Shown: piece after piece, positions 42,847 to 52,900 of the stretch
Numbering within the stretch: the stretch's first letter is position 1
Layout of the letters: each line of letters begins with the position of its first letter
Notes under the pieces: generated by a model
Databases searched by the model: none
Seen by the model: only the letters and a program-made list of their open reading frames with translations
What the model was told of the DNA's origin: nothing
Origin: an uncultured Paracoccaceae bacterium
GTDB lineage: Bacteria > Pseudomonadota > Alphaproteobacteria > Rhodobacterales > Rhodobacteraceae
Direction: 5' to 3'
Assembly: GCA_947503765.1 (NCBI GenBank)
Contig: CANNFA010000007.1
Span: 34,614 to 98,613, forward strand
Length of the DNA: 64,000 nt
Program-made: the position numbers and the translations under genes

Positions 42847-43958
42847 GCGGCATGTCTCCGGTCGTCATGGGCGAGCGTCAGCAGGCGCTGCACGATGGCC
42901 TCGGTGCTGCCGCCATCGGACAGGCTGTCGATCCAGGGCAGCGCACCGGCCAGCGCGGCGGTGGCGGGGCGATACTCGGGATCGGCGGCCAGCGGCGACA
43001 GGAAGGCGATCCGCCAGGCGATGCGCGACAGCCGCGCCAGCGCGTCGATCATCGCATCCGGGCTGCCGCGTTCCAGCCCGTCCGACAGGATCGCCACCGC
43101 CGCGCCGCGCGCGAAGCCTGCATAGCGCGGTACCGACAGATAGGCATGCAGCGCCTCGCCGATCCGCGTGCCGCCGTCGAAATCGGCCACGGCGGTGCCG
43201 GCGCGCGCCAGCGCCTGCTGCCGGTCCGAGGGGCGCAGGGCGGCGGTGATCCGGGTCAGACGAGTGCCCAGCGTGAACACCTCGGCCCGGTCCGCCGCCT
43301 GCACCAGCGCATGGGCCAGCCGCAGGGACGCGTCCGAGCGGTCCTTCATAGAGCCGGACACGTCGATCAAGAGCAGGATCCGCCGCTGCCGCGTGCGGCG
43401 CCTTGTGCGGCGCAGTTCCATCACGTCGCCGCCCCTTCGCACTGCCTCGCGCAGGGTGCGGCGCAGGTCCATGCGGTTTCCGCGCCGTGCCGGCCGGCGG
43501 CGGAACGAGCGGCGGCGCGGCAGGGCCGCCCCCGCCTCGCGGGCGAGCCGGGTCAGCGCCTCGGCCTCGCCTTCGGGGCGCAGGCTGCGCTGGCCCAGGC
43601 GTTCGGCGCCCGACGGCTCCGCCCCGATCTCGCTTTCATCCTCGTCGGCCTCGATATCGCGGGTCTCTCCGGTGGGCTCGTGCGCGGTGACTTCCTCGTC
43701 GTCGTCGCCTTCCGCCGGGGCCTGCAACACCTGGTCAAGGAACACCGCGCGGAACAGCGCGTCATATTCCGCCATCCGTTCGGGCGGCACCGCGAACAGC
43801 GCCAGCCCGGCGCGGTGGATATCGTCGATGCTGCCCGGCCCCAGCAGGCCCACGGCGGCAATGAAATCAATGGTCTGGTCTGGCGAAACCGCGAATCCCG
43901 CGCTGCGCAGCAATTGCGCGAACCTCACGAAGGGACGGTCGGCCTGCGGCAAGCTCAT
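42843..43958 (-). CDS. CoxE-like von Willebrand factor A protein
   Basis: 371 residues. The middle is acidic and charged (GDDDEEVTAHEP); the C-terminal VWA domain has the MIDAS motif LLIDVSGSMKDRSD and later DGGTRIGEAL. CoxE, with the AAA+ protein CoxD, helps assemble the molybdenum-copper site of CO dehydrogenase; relatives accompany other molybdenum hydroxylases. The ATG at 43958 overlaps the MoxR stop by four bases. Confidence 0.88.
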   Translation of the reverse strand: MSLPQADRPFVRFAQLLRSAGFAVSPDQTIDFIAAVGLLGPGSIDDIHRAGLALFAVPPERMAEYDALFRAVFLDQVLQAPAEGDDDEEVTAHEPTGETRDIEADEDESEIGAEPSGAERLGQRSLRPEGEAEALTRLAREAGAALPRRRSFRRRPARRGNRMDLRRTLREAVRRGGDVMELRRTRRRTRQRRILLLIDVSGSMKDRSDASLRLAHALVQAADRAEVFTLGTRLTRITAALRPSDRQQALARAGTAVADFDGGTRIGEALHAYLSVPRYAGFARGAAVAILSDGLERGSPDAMIDALARLSRIAWRIAFLSPLAADPEYRPATAALAGALPWIDSLSDGGSTEAIVQRLLTLAHDDRRHAA

Positions 43959-44836
43959 GCGGCTTCCCCCGGCAGGATCGCGGTCAGGCGGCCTTCGATA
44001 TAGGTCAGATCGTCGTGATCCTTCAGCGCGACCCCGATGGAGCGGCGGAATGCCTCGGGCCAGCGGGTGCCCTGCGCGTTCAGCAGCGTCGCCGCCTCGG
44101 CCCATTCCACGGTTTCCGCGACGCCCGGCGGCTTGGCCAGCGGCTCCTCGCGCAGCATCCCGACAGAGGCGACCACGGCGCGCGCCGTCGCCTCGGCCAC
44201 GCTGGAGGCGCGGGCCATCACGATCGCCGCCTCCTGCTCGGCATCCGGGTAGTCGATCCAGTGATAGACGCAGCGGCGGCGCAGCGCCTCGTGCAGGTCG
44301 CGCGTGCGGTTCGAGGTCAGCACCACCACCGGCGGCCGCGCCGCCCGCACGGTACCGGTTTCGGGGATCGAGATGGTGAAATCGGACAGGAATTCCAGCA
44401 GGAACGCCTCGAATTCGTGATCCGCGCGGTCGATCTCGTCGATCAGCAGGACCGTGTCGGCGGGGCTGCGCAAAGCGGTCAGCAGCGGGCGTTCCAGCAG
44501 GTAATCCTCGGAATAGAGGTTGACGTAGCCTTCGCCGGCCTGCCGGATCGCCAGCATCTGCCGGGGGTAATTCCATTCGTACAGCGCGCTGGCCGCGTCG
44601 ATCCCCTCGAAACATTGCAGGCGCACCACGTTGCGGCCCAGCACGCCGCCAAGCGCCTTGGCGGCCTCTGTCTTGCCGACGCCGGGCGCGCCCTCCAGCA
44701 GCAGCGGCTTGCCCAGCGCCAGCGCCAGGTAGGCCGCCGTCGCCAGCGCCTCGTCCGCCAGGTATTGCGCGGCGATCAGCGCCTGCCGCAGTTCCCCGGG
44801 CGAGGAGATACCGGCAATGGTGGGGCGCACCGGCAT
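43955..44836 (-). CDS. MoxR/CoxD-type AAA+ ATPase
   Basis: 293 residues with Walker A GAPGVGKTEAAKALG, Walker B VLLIDEIDRADHEFEAF and sensor region VLTSNRTRDLHEALRRRC. MoxR-type ATPases act with VWA partners as metal-centre insertion chaperones; here the partner is the CoxE-like gene. The start codon overlaps the stop of the molybdopterin C-part gene by one base (TGATG). Confidence 0.92.
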   Translation of the reverse strand: MPVRPTIAGISSPGELRQALIAAQYLADEALATAAYLALALGKPLLLEGAPGVGKTEAAKALGGVLGRNVVRLQCFEGIDAASALYEWNYPRQMLAIRQAGEGYVNLYSEDYLLERPLLTALRSPADTVLLIDEIDRADHEFEAFLLEFLSDFTISIPETGTVRAARPPVVVLTSNRTRDLHEALRRRCVYHWIDYPDAEQEAAIVMARASSVAEATARAVVASVGMLREEPLAKPPGVAETVEWAEAATLLNAQGTRWPEAFRRSIGVALKDHDDLTYIEGRLTAILPGEAA

Positions 44837-45858
44837 CAGCGGCGTCCTTTCGGCTGGGCGCCGCCATTGGCGCGGATGCCGCGCAGCACCTTTTCGGGCG
44901 TGATCGGCAGCCGGTCGCAGCGCACGCCGACCGCGTTGTAGACCGCGTTGGCGATCGCCGGCAGGACAGGGTTGGCGCACATCTCGCCCGGCCCCTTGCC
45001 GCCGAAGGGCGCATCCTCGGCAGGGCGTTCCAGAACCGCGATGTGATGCGGGACGATCTGGCCGGGGCCGGGCATCAGGTAGCGGTTGAAATCCACGGGC
45101 GCATGGCTGCGGTCGGGATAATAGGGCTCGGTCGTCTCATACAGCGCGTGGCTGACCCCCATCCAGGCGCCGCCGATCAGCTGCTGTTCCACCAGCCGCG
45201 GGTTCAGCGCGCGCCCGACCTCGTAGGCGGAATTGATTTCGGTCACCTCGACCTCGCCGGTCTCGTCATCGACCTCGACATCGATGACCAGCGCGGCATG
45301 GGCGAAACAGGTGACCGGGGTCATCTCGCCGGTATCGGGGTCGGTATCCGACAGCGGAATCAGGAAGATGCCGCGCCCGGCCAGCGTGCGGCCCTGCTTG
45401 AACTGCGCAGCCGTCGCGGTTTCGGCCACGGTGATCGACCGGCCCGGCGCGCCCTTGACATGGATGTTGCCGCGCCCGTCCGTGTCCAGATCGGTCGCGT
45501 TAACCTCCAGCTCTTCGGCGGCAGCCTCGAGCATCTGCTTGCGGGCCTCGGCAGAGGCGCGGATCACCGCGTTGCCGACCCGGTGCGTCCCGCGCGAGGC
45601 GAAGGAGCCCATGTCATGCGGGCCGGTATCGCTGTCGGCGGTGTCGACATAGACATCCTCGACCGGCACGCCGATCGCCTCGGCGGCGATCTGGCGGGTG
45701 ACCGATTTCATCCCCTGCCCCAGATCGATGGCCGCCAGCGCCACCTTGAACTTGCCGTCCGGCGTCGAATGGACCAGCGCCTGCGCCGGATCGCCGCCCA
45801 GGTTCATGCCGATGGGATAGTTGATCGCCGCAAAGCCGCGGCCCTTGTGGATCGCCAT
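44836..45858 (-). CDS. Molybdenum hydroxylase, C-terminal molybdopterin-binding subunit (split large subunit)
   Basis: 340 residues equal to the second half of a xanthine-dehydrogenase-family large subunit: KGRGFAAINYPIGMNLGG, AIDLGQGMKS, GSFASRGTHRVGNAV and KGPGEMCANPVLPAIANAV (Glu in the catalytic position). It starts at its own ATG with GGAGG upstream, five bases after a proper stop of the N-terminal part. A split of this kind is known in nicotinate dehydrogenase (large and medium subunits), so two cooperating subunits are expected. Confidence 0.88.
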   Translation of the reverse strand: MAIHKGRGFAAINYPIGMNLGGDPAQALVHSTPDGKFKVALAAIDLGQGMKSVTRQIAAEAIGVPVEDVYVDTADSDTGPHDMGSFASRGTHRVGNAVIRASAEARKQMLEAAAEELEVNATDLDTDGRGNIHVKGAPGRSITVAETATAAQFKQGRTLAGRGIFLIPLSDTDPDTGEMTPVTCFAHAALVIDVEVDDETGEVEVTEINSAYEVGRALNPRLVEQQLIGGAWMGVSHALYETTEPYYPDRSHAPVDFNRYLMPGPGQIVPHHIAVLERPAEDAPFGGKGPGEMCANPVLPAIANAVYNAVGVRCDRLPITPEKVLRGIRANGGAQPKGRR

Positions 45859-45860
45859 GT

Positions 45861-47744
45861 TCAGCGCCTCCTCGTGCCGGACAGGAACGGAGAACTGCCG
45901 GGCCGCCGAGTGCCGCGAGAGAACGGCTTGTCCGGGGCATAGGGCCGGTCGGGCGTGGCGGCGGGCGGCGGCGATTGCGGTTGCGGCTGCTGGGCCGGCG
46001 GTTGCGACGGCTGTGTCTGCGGCGCGGGTGGTTGCGGGGGCTGAGGCCGTGGCGGCGCGGCGGCCGGAGCCGAGGCTGGCGGCATGGCGGGGCGGGGCGG
46101 CGCGGGCTGCGGTGGGGCCGGTTGTGGGCTTTGCGGCATCGGCGCCTGCGCGGCCGATCCCATGGCGTGACCGATCCGCTCCGCCTCTATCTGCATGTCG
46201 GGGTTCTGCACGGGGGCACCGCCCACGGCGGCAAAATGCGTGCCCGCCGCGACCCGGCCGGTGCCGGTCTTCGCCGGGGCGGTCTCCGTCACCCTGCCCG
46301 CGCGCCGGTCGCCGATGCGGCCCTCGCTGTCGGTCACGGTCTCGGGAATCGCCACTCGGTCGGGCGTGCCCCCGCCGGTCAGCGACGATTGCGCCGCCGC
46401 CTCGGCCGAGATCGGCCAGCCGGCCTTGCCTGCCGCCACCTGGCAGCATTCGATCAGCGCGGTGTTCTTGGCCACGCGGCGATGCGCCTTCATGTCGCCG
46501 TCGCGGTAGGCGTTGAGGATCCGCAATTCCACCGGATCGACGCCGGTGACCTCGGCGATGCGGTCCATGTGGCATTCGATGGCGAAATCGACCGCCGTGA
46601 TGCCGAAGCCGCGCATCGCCGTCGCGGGCGTGCGGTTCGTCACCACGCAATAGACGTTCGCCGCGACATTGGGGATGTGGTAGGGGCCGGGAATGTGGCC
46701 GACGCATTTCACGATGGCATAGGGCGACAGCCGCATGTAGGCGCCGGAATCGAAGAAGCCGGTGAATTCGCGCGCCACGATGGTGCCGTCGCGCATCACC
46801 CCGTCCTTGATCCGCCAGCGTTCGGCGCCGCGCGGCGCGCCGGCCTGCATCTCCTCTTCACGGTCCCAGGCGAAGCGCACCGGCCGCCCGGTCAGCATCG
46901 CGCCCAGCACCGCCGTCGGCTCCACGATGCTGTCGACCTTGCCGCCAAAGCCGCCGCCCGAGGTGCCGCCGATGAAATGCAGCCGTGACGACGGCAGGTC
47001 CAGCAGCTTGGCCGTGGTCCCCAGCGAAAAGAACAGCGCCTGGGTGTTGGTGTGGCAGACATAGCGGCCGTTCTGTTCGGGCGCGGCGATGGCGCCGCAG
47101 GTCTCTATCGGCGCCTGTTCGATGGGCGACATCTGGTATTCGGCCTCGACGATGTGATCGGCGGCTGCGAAGGCGGCGTTCACATCGCCATAGCGCATCT
47201 TCTGGTGATCGTAGAGCTCGTGATAATCGAAGGTATTGTTCGGATAGACCTCGTTGACCACCACGGCATCGGGTTTCAGCGCCTCTTCGGGGTCGAGGAC
47301 ATGCGGTAGAACCTCGTAATCCACCCGCACCTCGCGCACCGCGTCGCGCGCCTGCCGCTCGGTATCGGCGATGATCCAGGCAACCGTTTCCCCCTTGAAG
47401 CGGACCTTGTCATGGGCGCAGAACGGTTCATCATCGCGGCCGAAATTGATTAGGCTGAGCAGGGTGTTGAGGTTGACCGGCACGTCCCTGGCCGTGACGA
47501 CGCGGCGCACGCCGGGCATCCGTTCGGCGGCGCTGGTATCCAGCGCGCGGATCCGCGCGTGGTGATGCGGCGAGCGGACGGCGCGCATGTGCAGAAGCCC
47601 GTCGAACAGGTGATCGTCGTAATAGGCGGTGCGCCCCGTGACATGGCCCAGGATGTCCTGCCGGATGGTCGGCTGGCCAATTTCCTTGAGCGTGTCGTCG
47701 CGTTCATCGGCGAACAGATCCTTGCGAAATTCCACACTTGTCAT
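45861..47744 (-). CDS. Molybdenum hydroxylase, N-terminal molybdopterin subunit with Pro-rich tail
   Basis: 627 residues. The first ~480 match the N-terminal half of XdhB/CoxL-type proteins: GQPTIRQDILGHVTGRTAYY, DKVRFKGETVAW, SPIEQAPIETCGA and the cofactor motif GGTSGGGFGGK. A tail follows whose last ~95 residues are mostly Pro, Ala and Gln. AGGAGGG precedes the ATG, which overlaps the 2Fe-2S gene stop by four bases. The tail has no counterpart in the family and may be a flexible linker or interaction arm. Confidence 0.87.
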   Translation of the reverse strand: MTSVEFRKDLFADERDDTLKEIGQPTIRQDILGHVTGRTAYYDDHLFDGLLHMRAVRSPHHHARIRALDTSAAERMPGVRRVVTARDVPVNLNTLLSLINFGRDDEPFCAHDKVRFKGETVAWIIADTERQARDAVREVRVDYEVLPHVLDPEEALKPDAVVVNEVYPNNTFDYHELYDHQKMRYGDVNAAFAAADHIVEAEYQMSPIEQAPIETCGAIAAPEQNGRYVCHTNTQALFFSLGTTAKLLDLPSSRLHFIGGTSGGGFGGKVDSIVEPTAVLGAMLTGRPVRFAWDREEEMQAGAPRGAERWRIKDGVMRDGTIVAREFTGFFDSGAYMRLSPYAIVKCVGHIPGPYHIPNVAANVYCVVTNRTPATAMRGFGITAVDFAIECHMDRIAEVTGVDPVELRILNAYRDGDMKAHRRVAKNTALIECCQVAAGKAGWPISAEAAAQSSLTGGGTPDRVAIPETVTDSEGRIGDRRAGRVTETAPAKTGTGRVAAGTHFAAVGGAPVQNPDMQIEAERIGHAMGSAAQAPMPQSPQPAPPQPAPPRPAMPPASAPAAAPPRPQPPQPPAPQTQPSQPPAQQPQPQSPPPAATPDRPYAPDKPFSRGTRRPGSSPFLSGTRRR

Positions 47745-48235
47745 TGCGCCGCCCTCCTGCCGCCCTGCCGCATCCGCTGCGCCGCGTCGAGGATCGCATC
47801 GACGATCGGCTCGTAGCCGGTGCAGCGGCACAGATTGCCGGATATCGCCTCGATCACCTCGTCGCGGCTGGGGTCGGGCGTGCGGTCCAGCAGGGCGCGC
47901 GCGGCCATCAGCATGCCCGAGGTGCAAAAGCCGCATTGCGCCGCGAACCCGTCCATGAAGGCCGCTTGCAGCGGATGCAGATCCGGCCCGCCGGCCAGCC
48001 CCGCGACGGTGTCGATGCGCCGCCCTTCGACCGTTTCGGCCAGCGTCAGGCAGGCCAGCCGCAACTCTCCGTCGATCAGCACGGTGCAGGCGCCGCAATT
48101 GCCCTGGGCGCAGCCCTGTTTGGGCGACAGATCGCCCGCGCCGCGCCGCAGCACGTCGATCAGGTTCGCGCCCTCGTCCACGAAAAGCGCGGTTTCGGCG
48201 TCGTTCAGGGTGAATGTCAAAGGTGTGCGGGCCAT
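47741..48235 (-). CDS. Molybdenum hydroxylase 2Fe-2S subunit (CoxS-like)
   Basis: 164 residues. All eight cluster cysteines are visible: the plant-type set CAQGNCGACTVLIDG with the later Cys in LACLTL, and the C-terminal set CGFCTSGM and GNLCRCTGY. It passes electrons from the molybdenum site to FAD. The ATG shares one base with the FAD-subunit stop. Confidence 0.95.
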   Translation of the reverse strand: MARTPLTFTLNDAETALFVDEGANLIDVLRRGAGDLSPKQGCAQGNCGACTVLIDGELRLACLTLAETVEGRRIDTVAGLAGGPDLHPLQAAFMDGFAAQCGFCTSGMLMAARALLDRTPDPSRDEVIEAISGNLCRCTGYEPIVDAILDAAQRMRQGGRRAAQ

Positions 48236-49026
48236 CAGCGGCGCCCTCCCAGCAGCAGGCGTTTGAGGTGGACGGGGGCGACCTCGCGCCGATACCAGGC
48301 GGTCGCCAGCTCGTCGTCCTGCGGATCCAGACCGTCGCAGCAGGCCGCCAGCACCGGGGCGATGCCGTGCTCGTCCAGGCTGGCCCCGTTCAGCGCGCGT
48401 TCGGCCGCCTTGGCGCGCAGCGGGCCGGCGCCCATGTTGCCCCAGGCGATGCGCGGATCGGAGGGGCGCCCGGCGCCGCGCAGCCAGACCGCGGCACACA
48501 TCATCGCCACGCCCTTGGGCTTGATCCGCGTCACCTTGGCATAGCGGAACTCACCGGCCGAGACGCGCGGGACGATCACCGCCTCGACCAGCCCGCGTGC
48601 CCTGTCGCGCGCGGCAAGGAACGACTCCATCGGTTCCGCCGCGCCCCCGGCGCGGATCACCTGCGCATCCAGCGCCAGCAGCGTGACCGCCAGATCGCCG
48701 TAGGGGCTGCGCGCGAACAGGTTGCCGCCCAGCGTGGCCATGTTGCGGATCGCCGGCCCGCCGATCAGCCTTGCGACGGGATGCAGGAACTCGACCTCGC
48801 GCGAGGCCAGCAGATCGGCCATGGTCGCACCGGCGCCGATGCGGATGCCGCCCGTGTCGGTGCGGATCTCGCGCGGGACCTCGCGGCAGCGGACGACCCG
48901 GTCGATCCCCGGATAACCGTAATTCACCGCCCGCATCAAGAGCGTGCCGCCGGCAAGGTAATGCACCCTTTCGCCAATCGCGCCCGCCGCCTCGGCCATG
49001 GTGTCGTAGCGTTCGACCGTCAGCAT
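48235..49026 (-). CDS. Molybdenum hydroxylase FAD-binding subunit (CoxM-like)
   Basis: 263 residues of the FAD_binding_5/CO-dehydrogenase flavoprotein family. Landmarks: HYLAGGTLLMRAVNYG, GAGATMADLLAS, and the pyrophosphate loop MATLGGNLFARSPYGD. Somewhat shorter than CoxM (about 285). It is the first of the four hydroxylase subunit genes in transcription order (FAD, FeS, Mo-N, Mo-C). Confidence 0.93.
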   Translation of the reverse strand: MLTVERYDTMAEAAGAIGERVHYLAGGTLLMRAVNYGYPGIDRVVRCREVPREIRTDTGGIRIGAGATMADLLASREVEFLHPVARLIGGPAIRNMATLGGNLFARSPYGDLAVTLLALDAQVIRAGGAAEPMESFLAARDRARGLVEAVIVPRVSAGEFRYAKVTRIKPKGVAMMCAAVWLRGAGRPSDPRIAWGNMGAGPLRAKAAERALNGASLDEHGIAPVLAACCDGLDPQDDELATAWYRREVAPVHLKRLLLGGRR

Positions 49027-49030
49027 CGCG

Positions 49031-49474
49031 TCACTCCCCTATTCCCAGCTCGGCGCGGATCGCGGCGAAACCGGCCTCGTAGATGTTCACGCGCACCTGT
49101 TCCTCCAGCTCCGCCTCGCGCCCCTTGGGCGTGTCGAACCGGCAGTCCCATTGCCAGAAGGTCAGATCGCCGTCGGTCACCGGGATCAGCCGGACATGGG
49201 CCACGTAGTTCAGCAGCGGGATCGGCGTATCCAGCAGACAATAGCTGAACGTGGTTTCCGCATCCGACAGGGTCAGAAGCTGTTCGCGCAACTCCTCGCC
49301 GGTGCCCAGCCGGAACCGCCGCACCGATCCGATCCGGTCCGCATCGCGGCCCCGCTCGATCTGGCTGGTGGCGACGGCGGGATGCCAGCGGTCGTGGCCG
49401 TTGAAATCGCGCAGCACGTCCCAGACCGATTCTATCGGCGCCTCCATGATCGTGCTGCGGGATATCTTCACCAT
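49031..49474 (-). CDS. SRPBCC family protein (CoxG/PYR1-like), copy 1
   Basis: 147 residues, SRPBCC fold (VWDVLRDFNGHDRWHPAVAT, LRLGTGEELREQLL-type strand pattern, VTDGDLTFWQWDC). CoxG-like proteins accompany molybdenum hydroxylases and anchor or aid them; related SRPBCC proteins bind small hydrophobic ligands. It lies three bases after a paralogue. Confidence 0.85.
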   Translation of the reverse strand: MVKISRSTIMEAPIESVWDVLRDFNGHDRWHPAVATSQIERGRDADRIGSVRRFRLGTGEELREQLLTLSDAETTFSYCLLDTPIPLLNYVAHVRLIPVTDGDLTFWQWDCRFDTPKGREAELEEQVRVNIYEAGFAAIRAELGIGE

Positions 49475-49477
49475 CGC

Positions 49478-49915
49478 TCAGCCGCCGAAATGCCGCTTGA
49501 GCGCGTCGAACCCGCCCTGGAACACATTGGTGCCGATGCCGCCCACCAGATCCTCGGCATCTTCGGGGGCACAGTCGAATTCGGCCGACCATTCGATGAA
49601 ACAGCGGTTTCCGTCCGTCACCGGGGTCAATCGCAGCGTCGCCATGTAATCGGACAGCGGCATCGGCCCTTCGAGCATCGAATAGGTCACGAACAGGTCG
49701 TAATCGGACATGCCGACCAGCTGTTCGCGGATGTTGTCGCCGTTCTGCAGGTGAAAATTGCGGATGGCGCCGATCTTGTCGCCAGGCAGCGCGTCCTCGA
49801 TCCGGCTGTCGCGGATCCGCGGATGCCAGCGCGGCAAGGCGTTGAAGTCGCGGATCCGGTCCCAGACCGCATCGGCGGCAGCGCCGATCACCGAAGAGAC
49901 ATAGACACGCGCCAT
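49478..49915 (-). CDS. SRPBCC family protein (CoxG/PYR1-like), copy 2
   Basis: 145 residues, paralogous to the adjacent copy: both share WHP, a D/N-x-REQL segment and PVTDG at matching positions. Its ATG directly abuts the TAG stop of the flotillin-like gene. The duplication suggests a heterodimer or two ligands; neither is shown by sequence. Confidence 0.85.
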   Translation of the reverse strand: MARVYVSSVIGAAADAVWDRIRDFNALPRWHPRIRDSRIEDALPGDKIGAIRNFHLQNGDNIREQLVGMSDYDLFVTYSMLEGPMPLSDYMATLRLTPVTDGNRCFIEWSAEFDCAPEDAEDLVGGIGTNVFQGGFDALKRHFGG

Positions 49916-52900
49916 CTATTTCGCCTCTTTCGGGGTGGTGTCGCCGGATCCGCTGCCCGAGCCGCCGCCCGAACCACCGCCTTCACCGCCGACCGGTTTC
50001 GGGCGTTGCCGCGCCGCCTCGGCCGCCGCGCGGGTCATGTCGGAGGCGTTGCGGAAGATGTCGGAGCGGGCGATGTTCGACCCGTCGATACCGATATCGG
50101 CCAGCAGGCTGTCCACCATCGGCGCCTGCACCCGGTAGCGCAGCGCCGAATTCATCACCTCGTCGGTGGGGCTGCCGCCGCCGCCCCCGCCGCCGGATCC
50201 GTTCGTGCCGCCCTCCTGCGACCAGTCCAGCCCCTGGGTGCCATTGCCCCCAAGCTGCATGATACGGATATCGTTGATCTTTTCCAGCGGCTTGACGCTG
50301 GCGGCGACGATGCCCTCGACATGTTCCAGCATCTTGCGCTTGAACAGGCTCGTGCGCGCGCCGTCCGACAGCACGTTCTCGGCCTCGTTGATCAGGCGAT
50401 GCGCCTCGGCCTCGACGGCGGCGCGGACCTTTTCGGCCTCGGCGGCGATGCGCTTGCGCTCGGCCTCCAGCTCGGCCTCGGTGACGCCGACGCTCTTGGC
50501 GCGGGCGGCGATTTCGGTCTCGCCGGCGGTGCGGACCTTCTCGGCGGCCTCGACGGCGCGGGCGCGGGCATTCTCGGCCTCGACCGCGGCGGCGCTTTCA
50601 TCAAGCGATTTCTGATAAAGCGCGATGGCCTTTTCCATCGTCGCCTCTTCCACCGCCTTCTCGCGGGCAATCTCCAGCTTGCGCCGGTCGGTCTGGTGGC
50701 CGATGCGGGCATCGTCCAGCCCCCGTTCGGACGCGATGCGGGCGCGCTCGATTTCCTCCTGGCTGGCGATCTCGGCCTCGCGCAGCGCCTGGACACGGGC
50801 GATTTCCAGCTGTTCCAGCACCTTGCGGCGTTCCAGCTTCTTCGCGTCGATCTCCTGCTCGGCAAGGATCTTCTCGGCATCCACGGTCTTCTGCTTGGCC
50901 ACGCGCGCGGCCTCGATGGCCTCGTCGGCGGCGACCTGGGCGGCATCCAGCGCCTTGTTGCGCGCGATCTCCAGATTGCGGATCCGCTCGTCGCGGGCGA
51001 TCTTGTCGGCGGTCGTCTCGGCCTCCTTCTCGATCCGCTGGCTTTCGACCAGCCGGCGAGAGCTGATCTCGGCCGCCTCGATCGCCTCCTGCTTCTCGAT
51101 CTCGCGGCTGCGCAGTTCCGCGTCGCGGTCGATCTCGGCGGCGCGGCTGCGGGTTTCCTCGGAAATGCGCGCGGCGGTCACCGCCTCCTGTGCGGCGGAG
51201 CCGGCCACCTCGACGGCGCGGTTGCGCGCGATCTCGCGCTCGCGCATGTCCTGTTCGTAGGCAATGCGCTCGGCCGCCAGTTTCTTTTCCTTGGCGATGC
51301 GCTTGGCCTCGACGGCCTCCTGCGTGGCGGTTTCCGCTTCGGCGATGGCCTGTTCGCGGGCCAGGTCGCGTTCCTTCGTGCGCTCCTCGTTCTCGATCCG
51401 CTCGACGGCCGTGCGCGCCTCGGTGGCGATGCGGGCCTTCTCGACGGCCTCGCGGCTGGCGATCTCGGCCTCGTCGATGGCGCGGTTGCGGGCGATTTCC
51501 AGCGCGCGCACGCGCTCCTCCTGCGCGATGCGTTCCGACGCGGTCGCCTCGGTCGCGGCGATCTCGGCGGTGTCCAGCGTGCGGCGCCGCTCGATCTCCA
51601 GCGCGCGGGTTTCCTGCTCGGAGGAGATCCGCTCGGCAGCCAGCGTCTTTTCACGGGCGATCTTGGCGGCCTCGGTGGCCTGCTGCGAGGCGATCTCTGC
51701 CTCTTCCAGCGCCTTGCGCCGCTCGATTTCCAGCGTGCGGGTCGCCTTGTCGGAGGCGATGCGTTCCTCGCTGAGCACCCGGTCCTGGGCGATGCGCAGC
51801 TTTTCGGCCGCCTCGCGGGCGGCGATCTCCGCCTCATCGATGGCAAGGTTGCGGGCGATCTCGCGCTCGCGCATGGCGCGTTCCAGCGCGGTGCGCGCCT
51901 CGGACACGGCGTTTTCCTGGGCGATGCGGGCCTTTTCGGTCGCCTCGCGGGCCTCGATCTCGGCCGCCTCGATGGCGCGCTGGCGCTCGATCTCGCTGGC
52001 CTGGGTTTCCTGGTCCTTGGCGGTGCGGGCCAGGGTCAGCACCCGTTCCTGCGCGATGCGCGCCTTCTCGATCGCCTCGCGGGCGGCGATATCGGCGGCC
52101 TCGGTGTCGCGGGTGGACTGGATGCGGGTTTCGCTCAGCACCCGTTCCTGGCTGATCCGGGCCTTTTCGATGGCCTCGCGGGTGACGATTTCCGCCTCGT
52201 CGATGCTGCGCTGGCGCTCGATCTCCTGCTGGCGGATGCGCCGTTCGGAGGCGATGCGCGCCTCGGAGATCTGTTCCTCGTTATGGATGCGCGCGGTCTC
52301 GATGGCCTCGCGGTTGACCAGCGTGGCCTGTTCGGCGTCCTTTTCGCGCTCGGCGCGTTCGCGGGCCAGATCGGCGCGCTGCTGGGCGCGGCGAAACTCG
52401 ATCTCGCGTTCCTGTTCGAGCCGGGCATGTTCGCTTTCGCGCTCGATCTCCAGGCTCTGCTTTTCCGCCTCGAGGTTGCGGGCGCGGATCTTGAGCATCG
52501 TGTCCTGCTCGATATCGTTGCGCAGCTTGCGGCGCGCCTCGATCGCCTCGATCACGCTGGTCAGACCTTCGGCATCGAACCGGTTGGACGGGTTGAAATG
52601 GGCAATATCGGTCTGGTCGATATCGAGGATCGCGACGCTTTCAAGCTCCAGCCCGTTCTTGTCGAGTCCTTCCTGCGCGGTGTCGATCACCCGGCGGACG
52701 TAATCGCCGCGCTGGACCAGCAATTCCTCCATCGTCATCTCGGCGGCGACGGCGCGCAGGGCCGACACGAACTTGCCCGACAGAAGCTGGTGGATGCGCT
52801 CCGGCTCCAGCGTGCGGCGGCCCAGCGTCGCGGCGGCCAGCGTCACCCCCTCGCGGGTCTGGGCGACGCGGACATAGAAGGACGCCTCGACATCGACGCG

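Noticed and set aside
45855..45865. Frameshift or sequencing error splitting the molybdopterin subunit
   Set aside because: The downstream gene has its own ATG and GGAGG, the upstream one a long extra tail and proper stop, and a split subunit is known in nicotinate dehydrogenase.
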